Source: Vibrio tubiashii ATCC 19109 (GTDB lineage Bacteria; Pseudomonadota; Gammaproteobacteria; Enterobacterales; Vibrionaceae). Taken from it: 64,000 bases of DNA. Shown here piece by piece: positions 34,647-44,226 of this stretch. Position numbers and translations under genes: made by a program. Within the stretch, counting starts at the first letter, position 1. Every line of letters begins with the position of its first letter. Below the pieces are notes generated by a model. That model saw nothing but the letters and a program-made list of their open reading frames with translations. It did no database searches and had not been told where the DNA came from. The stretch covers positions 930,001 through 994,000 of the forward strand of contig NZ_CP009355.1 in assembly GCF_000772105.1 (NCBI RefSeq), written 5' to 3'.

Positions 34647-37132
34647 AGATGACAAGACGAGCGTTTGTTAAGGCAAACGCAGCAGCATCAGCGGCAGCAG
34701 TTGCGGGCATCACCTTGCCAGCATCTGCTACGAATCTGATCGCTAGCTCAGACCAAACTAAAATCACATGGGACAAAGCACCTTGTCGTTTCTGTGGTAC
34801 TGGCTGTTCAGTTCTTGTAGGTACGCAGAACGGCAAAGTTGTTGCGACACAAGGTGACCCTGAAGCACCTGTAAACAAAGGACTAAACTGTATCAAGGGC
34901 TACTTCCTGTCTAAAATCATGTACGGTCAAGACCGCTTGACTCAGCCGTTACTTCGTATGAAAGATGGCAAGTACGATAAAGACGGTGACTTCACTCCAG
35001 TTTCTTGGGATGTTGCTTTTGACACTATGGCAGATAAGTGGAAAGAAGCACTTAAGAAGCAAGGTCCTTCTGGTGTTGGTATGTTTGGTTCAGGCCAATG
35101 GACGGTAATGGAAGGTTATGCTGCTGCTAAAATGATGAAAGCGGGCTTCCGTTCAAACAATATCGACCCTAACGCACGTCACTGTATGGCATCTGCGGTA
35201 GGTGCTTTCATGCGTACGTTTGGTATCGATGAGCCAATGGGTTGTTATGATGACTTCGAAAATGCGGATTCTTTCGTACTTTGGGGTTCTAACATGGCAG
35301 AAATGCACCCTGTACTTTGGACTCGTATTACTGACCGCCGTTTGAGCCACCCTCACGTTAAGGTAAACGTACTTTCTACGTACTACCACCGCTCTTTTGA
35401 ATTGGCAGACGAAGGCTACATCTTTGAACCACAAACTGACCTTGTGATTGCTAACTATATTGCAAATTACATTATCGAAAATGATGCGGTTAACTGGGAC
35501 TTCGTTAACAAGCACACCAACTTCAAACAAACGGCAACCGACATCGGTTATGGTCTACGTGACGATGACCCACTTCAAAAAGCGGCGGCGAACCCGAACT
35601 CAGGTAAGATGTCTTCTATCTCGTTTGAGGAGTACAAGAAGTCAGTTGCTCCTTACACACTAGAGAAGTCTGCAGAGATGTCTGGTGTTTCTCAAGAAAA
35701 GCTACTAAGTCTTGCGAAGCAGTACGCTGATCCAGATACCAAAGTAATGTCTCTTTGGACTATGGGTACTAACCAACACACCCGCGGAGTTTGGGTTAAC
35801 AGCTTAATCTACAACCTGCACCTACTAACAGGTAAGATTTCAACTCCAGGTAACAGCCCATTCTCGTTAACTGGTCAGCCTTCGGCTTGTGGTACTGCTC
35901 GTGAAGTAGGTACGTTTGCACACCGCCTTCCTGCTGATATGGTGGTGGCTAACCCTAAACACCGTAAAGTAGCAGAGAAGATTTGGAACATCCCTGATGG
36001 TGTTATTCCACCTAAACCTGGCTACCACGCAGTTCTGCAAGACCGTATGTTAAAAGACGGCAAGCTTAATGCTTACTGGGTAATGTGTAACAACAACATG
36101 CAAGCGGGTCCAAACATCAATGGTGAACGTTTGCCGGGTTACCGTAATCCAGAAAACTTTATCGTTTGTTCTGACCCATACCCAACAGCTACAGCACAAG
36201 CTGCTGACTTAGTCCTTCCAACCGCAATGTGGATTGAAAAAGAAGGTGCTTATGGTAACGCTGAGCGTCGTACTCAAGCTTGGTATCAACAAGTAGGTAC
36301 TGTGGGCGAGGCGAAGTCAGACTTATGGCAGGTAATGGAGTTCTCTAAACGCTTCAAGATGGAAGAAGTTTGGACTGAAGAACAACTTGCAAACGCGCCT
36401 CAGTACCGCGGTAAAACCATGTACGATATGCTGTTCGCGAATGGTGTTATCAATAAGTACCCAGTAGAAGAAGCTCGTGAACTCAACGATGACGCTCACC
36501 ACTTCGGTTATTACGTACAGAAAGGCCTATTCGAAGAGTACGCAACCTTCGGTCGCGGTAAAGCGCACGACCTAGCACCATATGATGTTTACCACCAAGT
36601 ACGCGGTCTACGTTGGCCTGTAGTCGATGGAAAAGAAACTCTATGGCGCTACAAAGAAGGTTCAGATCCGTATGCAAAAGCCGGGTCTGGTTGGGACTTC
36701 TACGGCAAGCCAGATGGCAAAGCGTGGATCATTTCAGCACCGTATGAAGCGCCACCTGAGGTTCCAGATTCTGAATATGATATGTGGCTATGTACTGGCC
36801 GTGTACTTGAACACTGGCACACAGGTACAATGACTCGCCGCGTACCAGAGCTATACAAAGCGGTGCCAGATGCAGTGGTTTACATGCACCCTGCTGATGC
36901 AAAAGCTCGCGGCGTTCGTCGTGGAGAAGAAGTTCTCATAGAAAACAAACGTGGTGAAGTTCGTGTCCGCGTAGAAACTCGCGGCCGTAACCGTCCACCT
37001 GAAGGCTTGGTATTCGTACCATTCTTTGACGCACGTATTCTGATTAACAAGCTGATTCTTGATGCAACTGATCCTCTGTCTAAGCAGACAGACTTTAAGA
37101 AGTGTCCAGTTAAGATCACTAAGATCGCTTAA
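34643..37132 (+). CDS. napA: NapA, periplasmic nitrate reductase catalytic subunit
   Basis: An 829-residue molybdoenzyme, the usual NapA length. The Tat signal has [20 protein letters not shown]. The [4Fe-4S] site is CRFCGTGC plus a distal Cys in GLNCIKGYF. The molybdenum ligand Cys is in [11 protein letters not shown] (about residue 181). Later blocks for the bis-MGD cofactor, such as [20 protein letters not shown] and [14 protein letters not shown], are intact. It reduces nitrate to nitrite in the periplasm, with electrons from NapB and NapC. Confidence 0.96.
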   Translation: MKMTRRAFVKANAAASAAAVAGITLPASATNLIASSDQTKITWDKAPCRFCGTGCSVLVGTQNGKVVATQGDPEAPVNKGLNCIKGYFLSKIMYGQDRLTQPLLRMKDGKYDKDGDFTPVSWDVAFDTMADKWKEALKKQGPSGVGMFGSGQWTVMEGYAAAKMMKAGFRSNNIDPNARHCMASAVGAFMRTFGIDEPMGCYDDFENADSFVLWGSNMAEMHPVLWTRITDRRLSHPHVKVNVLSTYYHRSFELADEGYIFEPQTDLVIANYIANYIIENDAVNWDFVNKHTNFKQTATDIGYGLRDDDPLQKAAANPNSGKMSSISFEEYKKSVAPYTLEKSAEMSGVSQEKLLSLAKQYADPDTKVMSLWTMGTNQHTRGVWVNSLIYNLHLLTGKISTPGNSPFSLTGQPSACGTAREVGTFAHRLPADMVVANPKHRKVAEKIWNIPDGVIPPKPGYHAVLQDRMLKDGKLNAYWVMCNNNMQAGPNINGERLPGYRNPENFIVCSDPYPTATAQAADLVLPTAMWIEKEGAYGNAERRTQAWYQQVGTVGEAKSDLWQVMEFSKRFKMEEVWTEEQLANAPQYRGKTMYDMLFANGVINKYPVEEARELNDDAHHFGYYVQKGLFEEYATFGRGKAHDLAPYDVYHQVRGLRWPVVDGKETLWRYKEGSDPYAKAGSGWDFYGKPDGKAWIISAPYEAPPEVPDSEYDMWLCTGRVLEHWHTGTMTRRVPELYKAVPDAVVYMHPADAKARGVRRGEEVLIENKRGEVRVRVETRGRNRPPEGLVFVPFFDARILINKLILDATDPLSKQTDFKKCPVKITKIA

Positions 37133-37204
37133 TTATGAATGCTCTGGCTGCCCTATTTAGGGCGGTCAGAATCAAGAATTTAGCCATTAGGCGGAGAATG
37201 AATA

Positions 37205-37660
37205 ATGAAGAAATTTCTAATTGCACTGTTATCGGTAGGTGCTCTAGTAAGTGGCGCTGCAGTAGCTGAACTCGAAAACCCAGGTGGTATTGGCGGTCTA
37301 GAATCACTACGTGGAGCAAGTGAACTTGAAGCAACACGCTCAGCTGATGACTTTAAAAAGTACCCACGTGAGCAGGTTTTAGAGAGTAGTTTTGTTTATC
37401 AACCACCTCTAATTCCACATAACATTCGTAGCTATGAAGTATCGTTGAATGCGAACAAATGTCTATCGTGCCACAGTTGGAAAAATGCGAAAGAGATGGG
37501 CGCAACTAAGATCAGTGTAACCCACTATGTTAACCGTGAAGACGCGGTTCTTGCAGATATGTCTCCTCGTCGTTACTTCTGTCTGCAGTGTCACGTTCCT
37601 CAAGCAAACGCGAAACCTTTAATCGAGAACGATTTCAAGAGTGTAGACGCGCTTAAGTAA
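37205..37660 (+). CDS. napB: NapB, dihaem cytochrome c subunit
   Basis: A 151-residue periplasmic protein with signal peptide (MKKFLIALLSVGALVSGAAV). Two haem-binding motifs are CLSCH (about residue 87) and CLQCH (about residue 129), with distal His in YVNREDAVL/SVTHY-type segments. The block QPPLIPHNIRSYEVSLNANK is typical of NapB. It passes electrons from NapC to NapA. It follows napA at 72 bases with AGGCGGAGAATG before the start. Confidence 0.94.
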   Translation: MKKFLIALLSVGALVSGAAVAELENPGGIGGLESLRGASELEATRSADDFKKYPREQVLESSFVYQPPLIPHNIRSYEVSLNANKCLSCHSWKNAKEMGATKISVTHYVNREDAVLADMSPRRYFCLQCHVPQANAKPLIENDFKSVDALK

Positions 37661-37686
37661 TCACGTGAGTAAATAAGAGGTTATCT

Positions 37687-38265
37687 ATGAAATTATTGAA
37701 AGCGTTTTGGAAGCGGTTAGCAAGCCCGAGTAAAGCAGCAGTAGGTGTGGTTTTATTCATGGGTTTCGCTGGCGGACTTCTATTCTGGGGCGCGTTTAAC
37801 ACCGGTATGGAAGCGACCAACTCTGAAGAGTTTTGTTCAGGTTGTCACGCACCTATCGTTGCGGAAATTCAAGAAACGGTGCACTACTCTAATCGTTCTG
37901 GCGTACGAGCTATTTGTTCAGACTGTCACGTACCGCATGAATGGACAGATAAAATCGTTCGTAAAGTACAAGCATCTAAAGAGCTGTTTGCACACTTTGT
38001 GACTAAGACGATTGATACGCCAGAGAAATTCCAAGAGCGCCGTGCTCACCTTGCTGAACGCGAGTGGGCGCGCTTGAAGAAAAATGACTCTCTAGAATGT
38101 CGAAACTGTCACCAGTTTGAATACATGGACTTCTCCGAGCAAGGCTCTAGAAGTGCTAAGCAGCACTCTACTGCGTTGGCTTCTGGTGAGAAAACCTGTG
38201 TTGACTGTCACAAAGGTATCGCCCATAAACTTCCTGATATGCATGGCATTGAAGGCTGGCAATAG
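37687..38265 (+). CDS. napC: NapC, membrane-anchored tetrahaem quinol dehydrogenase
   Basis: A 192-residue membrane-anchored cytochrome. One N-terminal span ([19 protein letters not shown]) precedes a periplasmic domain with four CxxCH motifs: CSGCH, CSDCH, CRNCH and CVDCH. This is the NapC/NirT family pattern. NapC takes electrons from menaquinol. No napG or napH is present, so electrons to NapA must come through NapC only. It ends 12 bases before the small TIGR02808-type gene. Confidence 0.94.
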   Translation: MKLLKAFWKRLASPSKAAVGVVLFMGFAGGLLFWGAFNTGMEATNSEEFCSGCHAPIVAEIQETVHYSNRSGVRAICSDCHVPHEWTDKIVRKVQASKELFAHFVTKTIDTPEKFQERRAHLAEREWARLKKNDSLECRNCHQFEYMDFSEQGSRSAKQHSTALASGEKTCVDCHKGIAHKLPDMHGIEGWQ

Positions 38266-38277
38266 GAGCACTGAATA

Positions 38278-38415
38278 ATGAGTACTTTAGAATCTGTTAT
38301 TTGGCATGTTCTTGGCTATAGCGCTATGCCTGTCATCATCTTGTCTGGCTTTGCCGTCGTTGCAGGCGTTTCGGTGTGGTTACTGTCGCTAGGAAAAGAT
38401 AAAGAGGCTGAGTAG
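38278..38415 (+). CDS. Small single-span protein of the TIGR02808 type
   Basis: A 45-residue protein starting MSTLESVIWHVLGYS with one hydrophobic span (AMPVIILSGFAVVAGVSVWL) and a charged end KDKEAE. It has TAGGAG before the ATG and follows napC at 12 bases, so it is the last gene of the operon. It agrees with a short family (TIGR02808) I recall as nap-linked in Vibrio and Shewanella. It may act like the accessory small protein NapE of other bacteria; this is inference. Confidence 0.82.
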   Translation: MSTLESVIWHVLGYSAMPVIILSGFAVVAGVSVWLLSLGKDKEAE

Positions 38416-38491
38416 CCCAGACAAATTTAGGGGGAATAACCTCCCCCATAATATTCGGTTCAATTTTTGCCTATTTTGTATCGAACATAAA

Positions 38492-38523
38492 AAAGCCACC
38501 TTAGTTTCGCTAAGGTGGCTTTC
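38492..38523. terminator. Bidirectional terminator between nap operon and galE
   Basis: AAAGCCACCTTA and TAAGGTGGCTTT form a 12-base stem around a short loop, with an A-run on one side and TTCTTCTTTT on the other. A short GGGGGA/TCCCCC hairpin (about 38431-38448) precedes it but lacks a T-run. Confidence 0.88.
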
Positions 38524-38538
38524 TTCTTTTAGTTGAGA

Positions 38539-39552
38539 TTACTCTGGGTAACCATTCGGGTTATTTGATTGCCAGCGCCAAGTATCTTCTGTCATTTGCT
38601 CTAAACTGCGTACTGCTTGCCAGTTTAGGTCTTGTTTGGCTTTTGCAGGATCTGCCCAACATTCCGCAATATCGCCCGGTCTGCGTTCAACCACTTTATA
38701 AGCAACGGTTTTGCCTGAAGCTTTTTCAAATGCTTTAACCATATCTAAAACACTAGAGCCGTTGCCTGTTCCGAGGTTATAGATGTGCAGACCTGACTTA
38801 GGCCCTACTTTGTTTAACGCGGCAATATGCCCATCTGATAGATCCATAACATGGATGTAATCGCGTACACCCGTACCGTCAGGTGTCGGATAGTCATCCC
38901 CAAATACTGATAAACACTCTCTACGTCCTACCGCTACTTGAGAAACAAATGGCATTAAGTTGTTTGGAATACCTTGAGGATCTTCACCTAACTCACCAGA
39001 TGGGTGCGAACCAACAGGATTAAAGTAGCGCAACAAGGTGACGCTCCAATCTGGATTAGCCTTTTGGAAATCAGTCAAGCACTCTTCTACCATAAGCTTA
39101 CTGCGACCATAAGGATTGGTTGCGCTTGTCGGGAAGTCTTCACGAATAGGGACTGAAGCAGGGTCGCCGTATACCGTTGCAGAAGATGAAAAGACCAATG
39201 TTTTGACATTCGCTTCACGCATCGCGCTGACAAGCACTAAGGTTCCGTTGACATTGCTGTCGTAATACTCCAGAGGCAACTCTACGGATTCACCAACCGC
39301 TTTTAAACCGGCAAAATGAATGACGGCAACTATGTCATGGTTTTGCAAGACATTGACAAGAGGTTGCTTGTTGCGAATATCGCCTTTGATAAACTCAGGT
39401 CTAATTCCCGTGACTTTCTCTACTCGGTCTAATACCGATTGCTTACTGTTGTAGAGATTGTCGAAAATGACAGGAGTCATTCCCGCTGCAATCATCTGAA
39501 TGCATGTGTGGCTACCTATGTAACCCATCCCACCAGTAACTAAAACTTTCAT
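38539..39552 (-). CDS. galE: UDP-glucose 4-epimerase
   Basis: A 337-residue short-chain dehydrogenase-type epimerase. The NAD site is VTGGMGYIGSHTC (residue 4), the catalytic Tyr-Lys pair is in NPYGRSKLMVEE (about residue 149), and the serine-threonine motif is SSSATVYGDP. The end has the family form. It interconverts UDP-glucose and UDP-galactose for the Leloir pathway and surface polysaccharide. It is not beside galT or galK, so a role in polysaccharide precursor supply is as likely as galactose use. Confidence 0.95.
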   Translation of the reverse strand: MKVLVTGGMGYIGSHTCIQMIAAGMTPVIFDNLYNSKQSVLDRVEKVTGIRPEFIKGDIRNKQPLVNVLQNHDIVAVIHFAGLKAVGESVELPLEYYDSNVNGTLVLVSAMREANVKTLVFSSSATVYGDPASVPIREDFPTSATNPYGRSKLMVEECLTDFQKANPDWSVTLLRYFNPVGSHPSGELGEDPQGIPNNLMPFVSQVAVGRRECLSVFGDDYPTPDGTGVRDYIHVMDLSDGHIAALNKVGPKSGLHIYNLGTGNGSSVLDMVKAFEKASGKTVAYKVVERRPGDIAECWADPAKAKQDLNWQAVRSLEQMTEDTWRWQSNNPNGYPE

Positions 39553-39602
39553 TTATTAACCCTCTAAAAGTGCCAATTTCCTTTGAAAGTAACTTAAAAG
39601 GT

Positions 39603-41600
39603 TTAATTGACTAGCGATTCATCGCTCTCAAGATGTATTACACAGCACCCTTTTCCACTCGATTTCGCATGATACATAGCGGTGTCTGCGGCTTTCAATA
39701 ATTTATCGGTATCGACATCTTGGCGCTCGGTATATTGAACGCCGACGCTGGCGCCTACGTTTAATACTTCGCCTTTGTAGTCAATCGGCTTCTCTAAGCA
39801 CTCAATGATCATATATGCTAACGAGTCTACGGATTTTATATTGATGCAATTTGTTACTACAACGAACTCATCACCAGAAAGTCGAGCCACAACATCATTA
39901 TCATCAGTCATTGAAACAAGCCGTTTGGCAACCTGCTTTAACACTTCGTCACCAGCATCGTGGCCGTAAGTGTCATTTACCGATTTAAATCCATCGAGAT
40001 CAATATAGAACAGCGCCAATCCACAACAGCTTCGTCGCTCAGATCTAAGCATGGCTTCAAGCACTCGGTAGAGCTCCGTTCTATTCGCCAAGCCTGTGAG
40101 TGAGTCATGATGAGCCAGATAATCGAGCCTTTCCATTTCTTTATCGCTTGAAAGATCACTTAGTAGATAAACGAAATCATACTCATCTTGATTTTCACTG
40201 CTCGCAATACGCGATACTTTAACAAATAGGGGGACTTTTTTATGCCCTAGCTTATGACTCTCCCAAACTTCACCTTGCCATTGACCATGTTCATTGACCG
40301 ATTGCTTAATCGTAGGCATCAGAGATTTAAACTGTTGCCAATCGAATATCTCATCCGGGCGTTTTCCTAATAGAGCCTGTTGAGAGTGACCAAGAAGTCT
40401 CGATACCGCAGGGTTTACCATAGTAATCGTATCGCATGGATTAGTGACGATAAGTCCGTCCTGGCTGTTCTCAAATACGCCCGCAGCGAGTCTCTGCCTC
40501 CGCTGTGCGGCTTCCACCTCCGTCACATCTTGAATGGCGAACAGCACCTGACCTTCTTTGCTCAGTCGAGTGGCCGTAATACTTAACAGTTGGTGGTTAC
40601 CAAACACATCTTTGACCCACAGCTGCCTGTCAATTATCTCAGCACCCTTGGTCATCGCTTCCGCTATGATGAACTGACTACTGCCCCCGAGTACCTCAAC
40701 AAGCAATGTGCCTTTCAAATACCCTGGCGTACGACGAAAGATAGCGCAGGTTGCCGCATTAAAATGGACCATCTCCCCGTTGGAATTCAGCACTACTAAC
40801 GCGTGCTTAACGGTCTCTACCACTTCATTGGCGAATGCCTTTTCTTGTTCTAGTTTCGTCAGTGTATTGGTGACTTGTTTATCTCGCTCTTTCAGCCTTT
40901 CTAGCATAGTGTTGAACGCTTGTATCAACCCGCCTATCTCGTCATCTGCCGCATGTTCAATGTTAAGTGTTTCGCGCTTATTCTCTATGTATGACCATAT
41001 TCCAGAGCTCAGCCGATAAACAGGTTTGATAATGTACATCTCTACCATCAGGTAAAGTACAAGTGCTGACACAGCGAGTAGCAATAGATAATTGATACTA
41101 TTGGACATTGCATCCACATAAATAGCGTTAAGTGATTGTTTAGAGAGCGTAATACGCAAATGAGCAATCACATCTGAATCATTTTTAATGGGAACCAATA
41201 AAAAGATGTGCTCGTCACTTATGGCATAGCGATTGTGGCGGATCTCCTCACGCTGTTTTTCTGTTGGAACAGGTGCAATTGCGCCCTGCTTTTCATACAT
41301 TGCGAACAGTTGTCCATTGGTCATGTAGAGCTTTACACGGACGACATCTTCATCGGCTGAAAATGCAACCAGTATTCTTTCTGCCGTCTTTTTATCACCG
41401 GCAAGAATGACAGTCTGAAGGCTGTGGGCGACACCCGTTGCTAAGACATCAGCTCGATTTAGCAGGTTGTCTTTTTGAGTGAGATAAGACTGAAGCAAGG
41501 AGTAACCTTGAGAAAAGACAAAAACAATCCCAGTAAAAACAACTATTGGTACAAATAGCTTACTCTTTAGAGATAAATGACTAAATGGTATCAATCTCAC
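39603..41600 (-). CDS. Membrane diguanylate cyclase with HAMP and PAS domains
   Basis: A 665-residue sensor. Two spans (about 15-35 and 165-190) enclose a periplasmic sensor domain; HAMP (about 190-245), two PAS-type domains (about 260-370 and 375-490) and a GGDEF domain (about 495-655) follow. The active-site motif is RLSGDEF, an accepted active variant, with LFYIDLDGFKSVNDTYGHDA before it. The inhibitory RxxD site is absent at its usual place. The enzyme should make c-di-GMP; the signal is unknown. It is a single gene upstream of galE on the same strand. Confidence 0.92.
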   Translation of the reverse strand: MRLIPFSHLSLKSKLFVPIVVFTGIVFVFSQGYSLLQSYLTQKDNLLNRADVLATGVAHSLQTVILAGDKKTAERILVAFSADEDVVRVKLYMTNGQLFAMYEKQGAIAPVPTEKQREEIRHNRYAISDEHIFLLVPIKNDSDVIAHLRITLSKQSLNAIYVDAMSNSINYLLLLAVSALVLYLMVEMYIIKPVYRLSSGIWSYIENKRETLNIEHAADDEIGGLIQAFNTMLERLKERDKQVTNTLTKLEQEKAFANEVVETVKHALVVLNSNGEMVHFNAATCAIFRRTPGYLKGTLLVEVLGGSSQFIIAEAMTKGAEIIDRQLWVKDVFGNHQLLSITATRLSKEGQVLFAIQDVTEVEAAQRRQRLAAGVFENSQDGLIVTNPCDTITMVNPAVSRLLGHSQQALLGKRPDEIFDWQQFKSLMPTIKQSVNEHGQWQGEVWESHKLGHKKVPLFVKVSRIASSENQDEYDFVYLLSDLSSDKEMERLDYLAHHDSLTGLANRTELYRVLEAMLRSERRSCCGLALFYIDLDGFKSVNDTYGHDAGDEVLKQVAKRLVSMTDDNDVVARLSGDEFVVVTNCINIKSVDSLAYMIIECLEKPIDYKGEVLNVGASVGVQYTERQDVDTDKLLKAADTAMYHAKSSGKGCCVIHLESDESLVN

Positions 41601-41817
41601 TCCTAGACTACTGACGTTTAGAAAATGTGCTCAGTTACATTGTTATAGCTATCTTGTAGCGGATACTCCCTACAAACGATAGACACTTAGTTCAGGGATA
41701 GCGCAGCGATTTGAACTGTTTTTATTAATTATTCACCAAATAATGAGTTTGATCACTGTTTAGCTAAAGTAATTGAAACATCTTAGTAAATGATTTAATT
41801 AAGGAAATTTTTCGTCA

Positions 41818-42573
41818 ATGGAAAAACGTTCGATCTGTCTTAATTGTGATATGGGTGAAAGCTTCGGTGCATGGAAAATGGGCAACGATGAGTCTGTGAT
41901 GCCTCATATCCACATGGCGAATATCGCTTGCGGGTTTCACGCTTCCGATCCGCAAGTAATGAATGAGACGATAAAACTAGCGATCAAACACGATGTTCAA
42001 ATTGGCGCGCATCCTAGCTACCCTGATCTACAAGGCTTTGGTCGGCGCAGTATGGTTATGTCTCCTGATGAAATCACCAACATGTTGATTTATCAGATCG
42101 GCGCCATCAAAGGGCTCGCGGATAGCCACAACAAAGACCTTAGCTATGTGAAACCTCATGGCGCTCTCTACAATGATATGCTGAAAGACCTTTCTATTTT
42201 TGAATCAGTGATAGACGCTGTTTCAAGCTTTGGTTTACCACTAATGACACTGGCCGTTGCTGATACCCAACCCTACCTTTATATCGCCGATCGCTACGAC
42301 GTCCCCCTGCTTTTTGAAGCGTTTGCGGACCGCAGCTATCTCGCCAATGGATTCTTAGCTCCGCGTGGACAAGACAAAGCGGTATTAACCAACCACGAAG
42401 ACATTTTGAATCAGGTATTACAAATATCACGTTATGGCAAAGTCCGAACTATTGATGGATTTTCAATTGCGCTTGAGGCCGATACCATATGCGTTCACGG
42501 TGATAATCAAGAAGGCGTCGCCATGATCAAACAGATTCGTTCGCTGCTTGATAAGGAGAGTCAAAGTACATGA
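41818..42573 (+). CDS. pxpA: 5-oxoprolinase subunit A
   Basis: A 251-residue LamB/YcsF-family protein with the family start LNCDMGESFGAWKMGND, the block GFHASDPQVMNETIKLA and the conserved KPHGALYNDM. With PxpB and PxpC it hydrolyses 5-oxoproline to glutamate using ATP. It overlaps pxpB by four bases (ATGA). It is preceded by AAGGAAA at slightly long spacing and heads the operon. Confidence 0.93.
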   Translation: MEKRSICLNCDMGESFGAWKMGNDESVMPHIHMANIACGFHASDPQVMNETIKLAIKHDVQIGAHPSYPDLQGFGRRSMVMSPDEITNMLIYQIGAIKGLADSHNKDLSYVKPHGALYNDMLKDLSIFESVIDAVSSFGLPLMTLAVADTQPYLYIADRYDVPLLFEAFADRSYLANGFLAPRGQDKAVLTNHEDILNQVLQISRYGKVRTIDGFSIALEADTICVHGDNQEGVAMIKQIRSLLDKESQST

Positions 42574-43277
42574 TTATAGATACCTCTATCGACCCTGTTG
42601 CCGAGTGCTCGATTTTGATTCGCTTTCACAGCGCCCCCAATGATCACCTTTCTTGGGTGATTGGCGAGATTAGTCATTATCTCTCCAATCAGCTCGGAGC
42701 ATGGGTAATGAATGTTACCCCTTCGTTTGATTCGATACTTGTTGATTACCTTCCACACCGTATATCTATTTTCGAGTTTGTCCCCTACTTAGAAAAATTA
42801 GTTACCCAAGCCCTACTTAACATGCCAGAAGCGCACGTTGCTGAAGTCATTGAATTACCGGTTTATTACGATCTTTCCGTCGGCCCTGACCTAAAATATT
42901 ACGTAGAATTAGGTCAATCCGTAGAGTCTGTCATCACAACGCACTCACAAACCGAATACACCGTTGGCGCAATTGGATTTACTGCGGGATTTGCCTTTCT
43001 TTCTGAAGTTGATGAAGCGATAAGGCGACCAAGAAAGCCAACGCCAAGGGTAAAAGTCCCTAAAGGCAGCGTTGCCATCGCCAACAATCAAACTGCAGTG
43101 TATCCAAGTGAAACTCCGGGCGGGTGGAACATTATAGGCAATTGCCCTATTGAGCTTTATCACCCAACAAGCTCAAAAATTCTTCCCTTCACTATTGGCA
43201 CCAAAATTAAGTTCACATCGATAAGTAAGATAGAGTTTTTAGCGCTTGGCGGTCAAATCAATGAGGGTTGGCAATGA
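42570..43277 (+). CDS. pxpB: 5-oxoprolinase subunit B (KipI-like)
   Basis: A 235-residue allophanate hydrolase subunit 1/KipI-type protein. Family blocks include ELPVYYDLSVGPDL, the motif GFTAGFAFLSEVDEAIRRPR and NQTAVYPSETPGGWNIIGNC. Start and stop overlap pxpA and pxpC, so all three are translationally linked. It acts with PxpC and PxpA in ATP-dependent 5-oxoproline cleavage. Confidence 0.93.
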   Translation: MIIDTSIDPVAECSILIRFHSAPNDHLSWVIGEISHYLSNQLGAWVMNVTPSFDSILVDYLPHRISIFEFVPYLEKLVTQALLNMPEAHVAEVIELPVYYDLSVGPDLKYYVELGQSVESVITTHSQTEYTVGAIGFTAGFAFLSEVDEAIRRPRKPTPRVKVPKGSVAIANNQTAVYPSETPGGWNIIGNCPIELYHPTSSKILPFTIGTKIKFTSISKIEFLALGGQINEGWQ

Positions 43278-44206
43278 CAATTGAAAACTACATAGAAGTC
43301 GTGAAACCTGGCCAGCAAACTCTTATTCAAGATTTTGGCCGCTTTGGTTTAGCCCATTTTGGTATTGCGCAAGGCGGACCAGTTGATGATTACGCCTATA
43401 GCTGGGCAAACCATCTTTTGGGTAATACCATTAACATGCCCACGCTTGAGATCACCTTGGGCCAAGCTGAGTTTTTGATACACCACTCTTGCGAACTAGC
43501 TATCGCCGGTGGTGACTTGAATGCCAAGTTAGATGGCTTAAATGTTGATAATTGGTCGACATTTCGTGCTTTAAAAGGACAAACTTTAACCTTCGCTCTT
43601 CCTCGTAACGGATTGCGTGCCTACCTAGCAATTAAAGGCGGATTTAGTATCCCAACACAGTTAGGCAGTGCCTCGACCGTAGAACGAGACCAATTAGGCG
43701 GCTTAACACATGGGACGCCGTTACAAAGTGGCGACGTTTTACCGTTCGACCAACATGCCATATCATCTAGCAGTGTACAGATGACATTCAGATACAAGCC
43801 TGACTATAACTTGCCATTAGAGCTACGCGTTATTGAGGGCTACCAAGTCAATGACTTCTCGCGTGACGCCGTCAATTCGCTCTATACACAAGAATTTGAA
43901 GTGAGCCAGCTCGTCAATCGAATGGGATATCGACTGTCTGGTTCAAAGGTAAAAGCTCCCAACAAGGAGTATTTGAGTGAAGGGATTGCACTTGGCTCAA
44001 TACAAGTAACACCAAGTGGTGAGCCGATCGTGTTGTTAAATGACAGGCAAACCATAGGTGGCTATCCGAAAATAGGCTGTGTTGCTCGAATAGATTTGCC
44101 CAGGCTAGCACAGGCGAAACCAGGACAAAAAGTGAGATTCGTTCGTGGGGATTTGTTGGGTTTACAAGACGTCTGGGGTCAATGGGCTCGATTTTTTGGC
44201 TATTAG
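43274..44206 (+). CDS. pxpC: 5-oxoprolinase subunit C (KipA-like)
   Basis: A 310-residue allophanate hydrolase subunit 2/KipA-type protein. It has VVKPGQQTLIQDFGRFGLAH (the family PG..TTIQD-like start), GGPVDDYAYSWANHLLG and NRMGYRLSGSKVKAP. The start is ATG at 43274, which overlaps the pxpB stop (ATGA) and has AGGG upstream; a TTG six bases before is less likely. It completes the pxpABC set. A hairpin follows the stop. Confidence 0.92.
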   Translation: MTIENYIEVVKPGQQTLIQDFGRFGLAHFGIAQGGPVDDYAYSWANHLLGNTINMPTLEITLGQAEFLIHHSCELAIAGGDLNAKLDGLNVDNWSTFRALKGQTLTFALPRNGLRAYLAIKGGFSIPTQLGSASTVERDQLGGLTHGTPLQSGDVLPFDQHAISSSSVQMTFRYKPDYNLPLELRVIEGYQVNDFSRDAVNSLYTQEFEVSQLVNRMGYRLSGSKVKAPNKEYLSEGIALGSIQVTPSGEPIVLLNDRQTIGGYPKIGCVARIDLPRLAQAKPGQKVRFVRGDLLGLQDVWGQWARFFGY

Positions 44207-44222
44207 GGCGACAAAGTCGCCC
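44206..44222. terminator. Hairpin between pxpC and the FAD oxidoreductase gene
   Basis: GGGCGAC and GTCGCCC form a seven-base stem with loop AAA right at the pxpC stop, between convergent genes. The T-run is short (ATCTTT). Confidence 0.6.
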
Positions 44223-44226
44223 ATCT

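Noticed and set aside
38431..38448. GGGGGA/TCCCCC hairpin as nap terminator
   Set aside because: It has no T-run; the strong bidirectional terminator at 38492 follows and is the better call.
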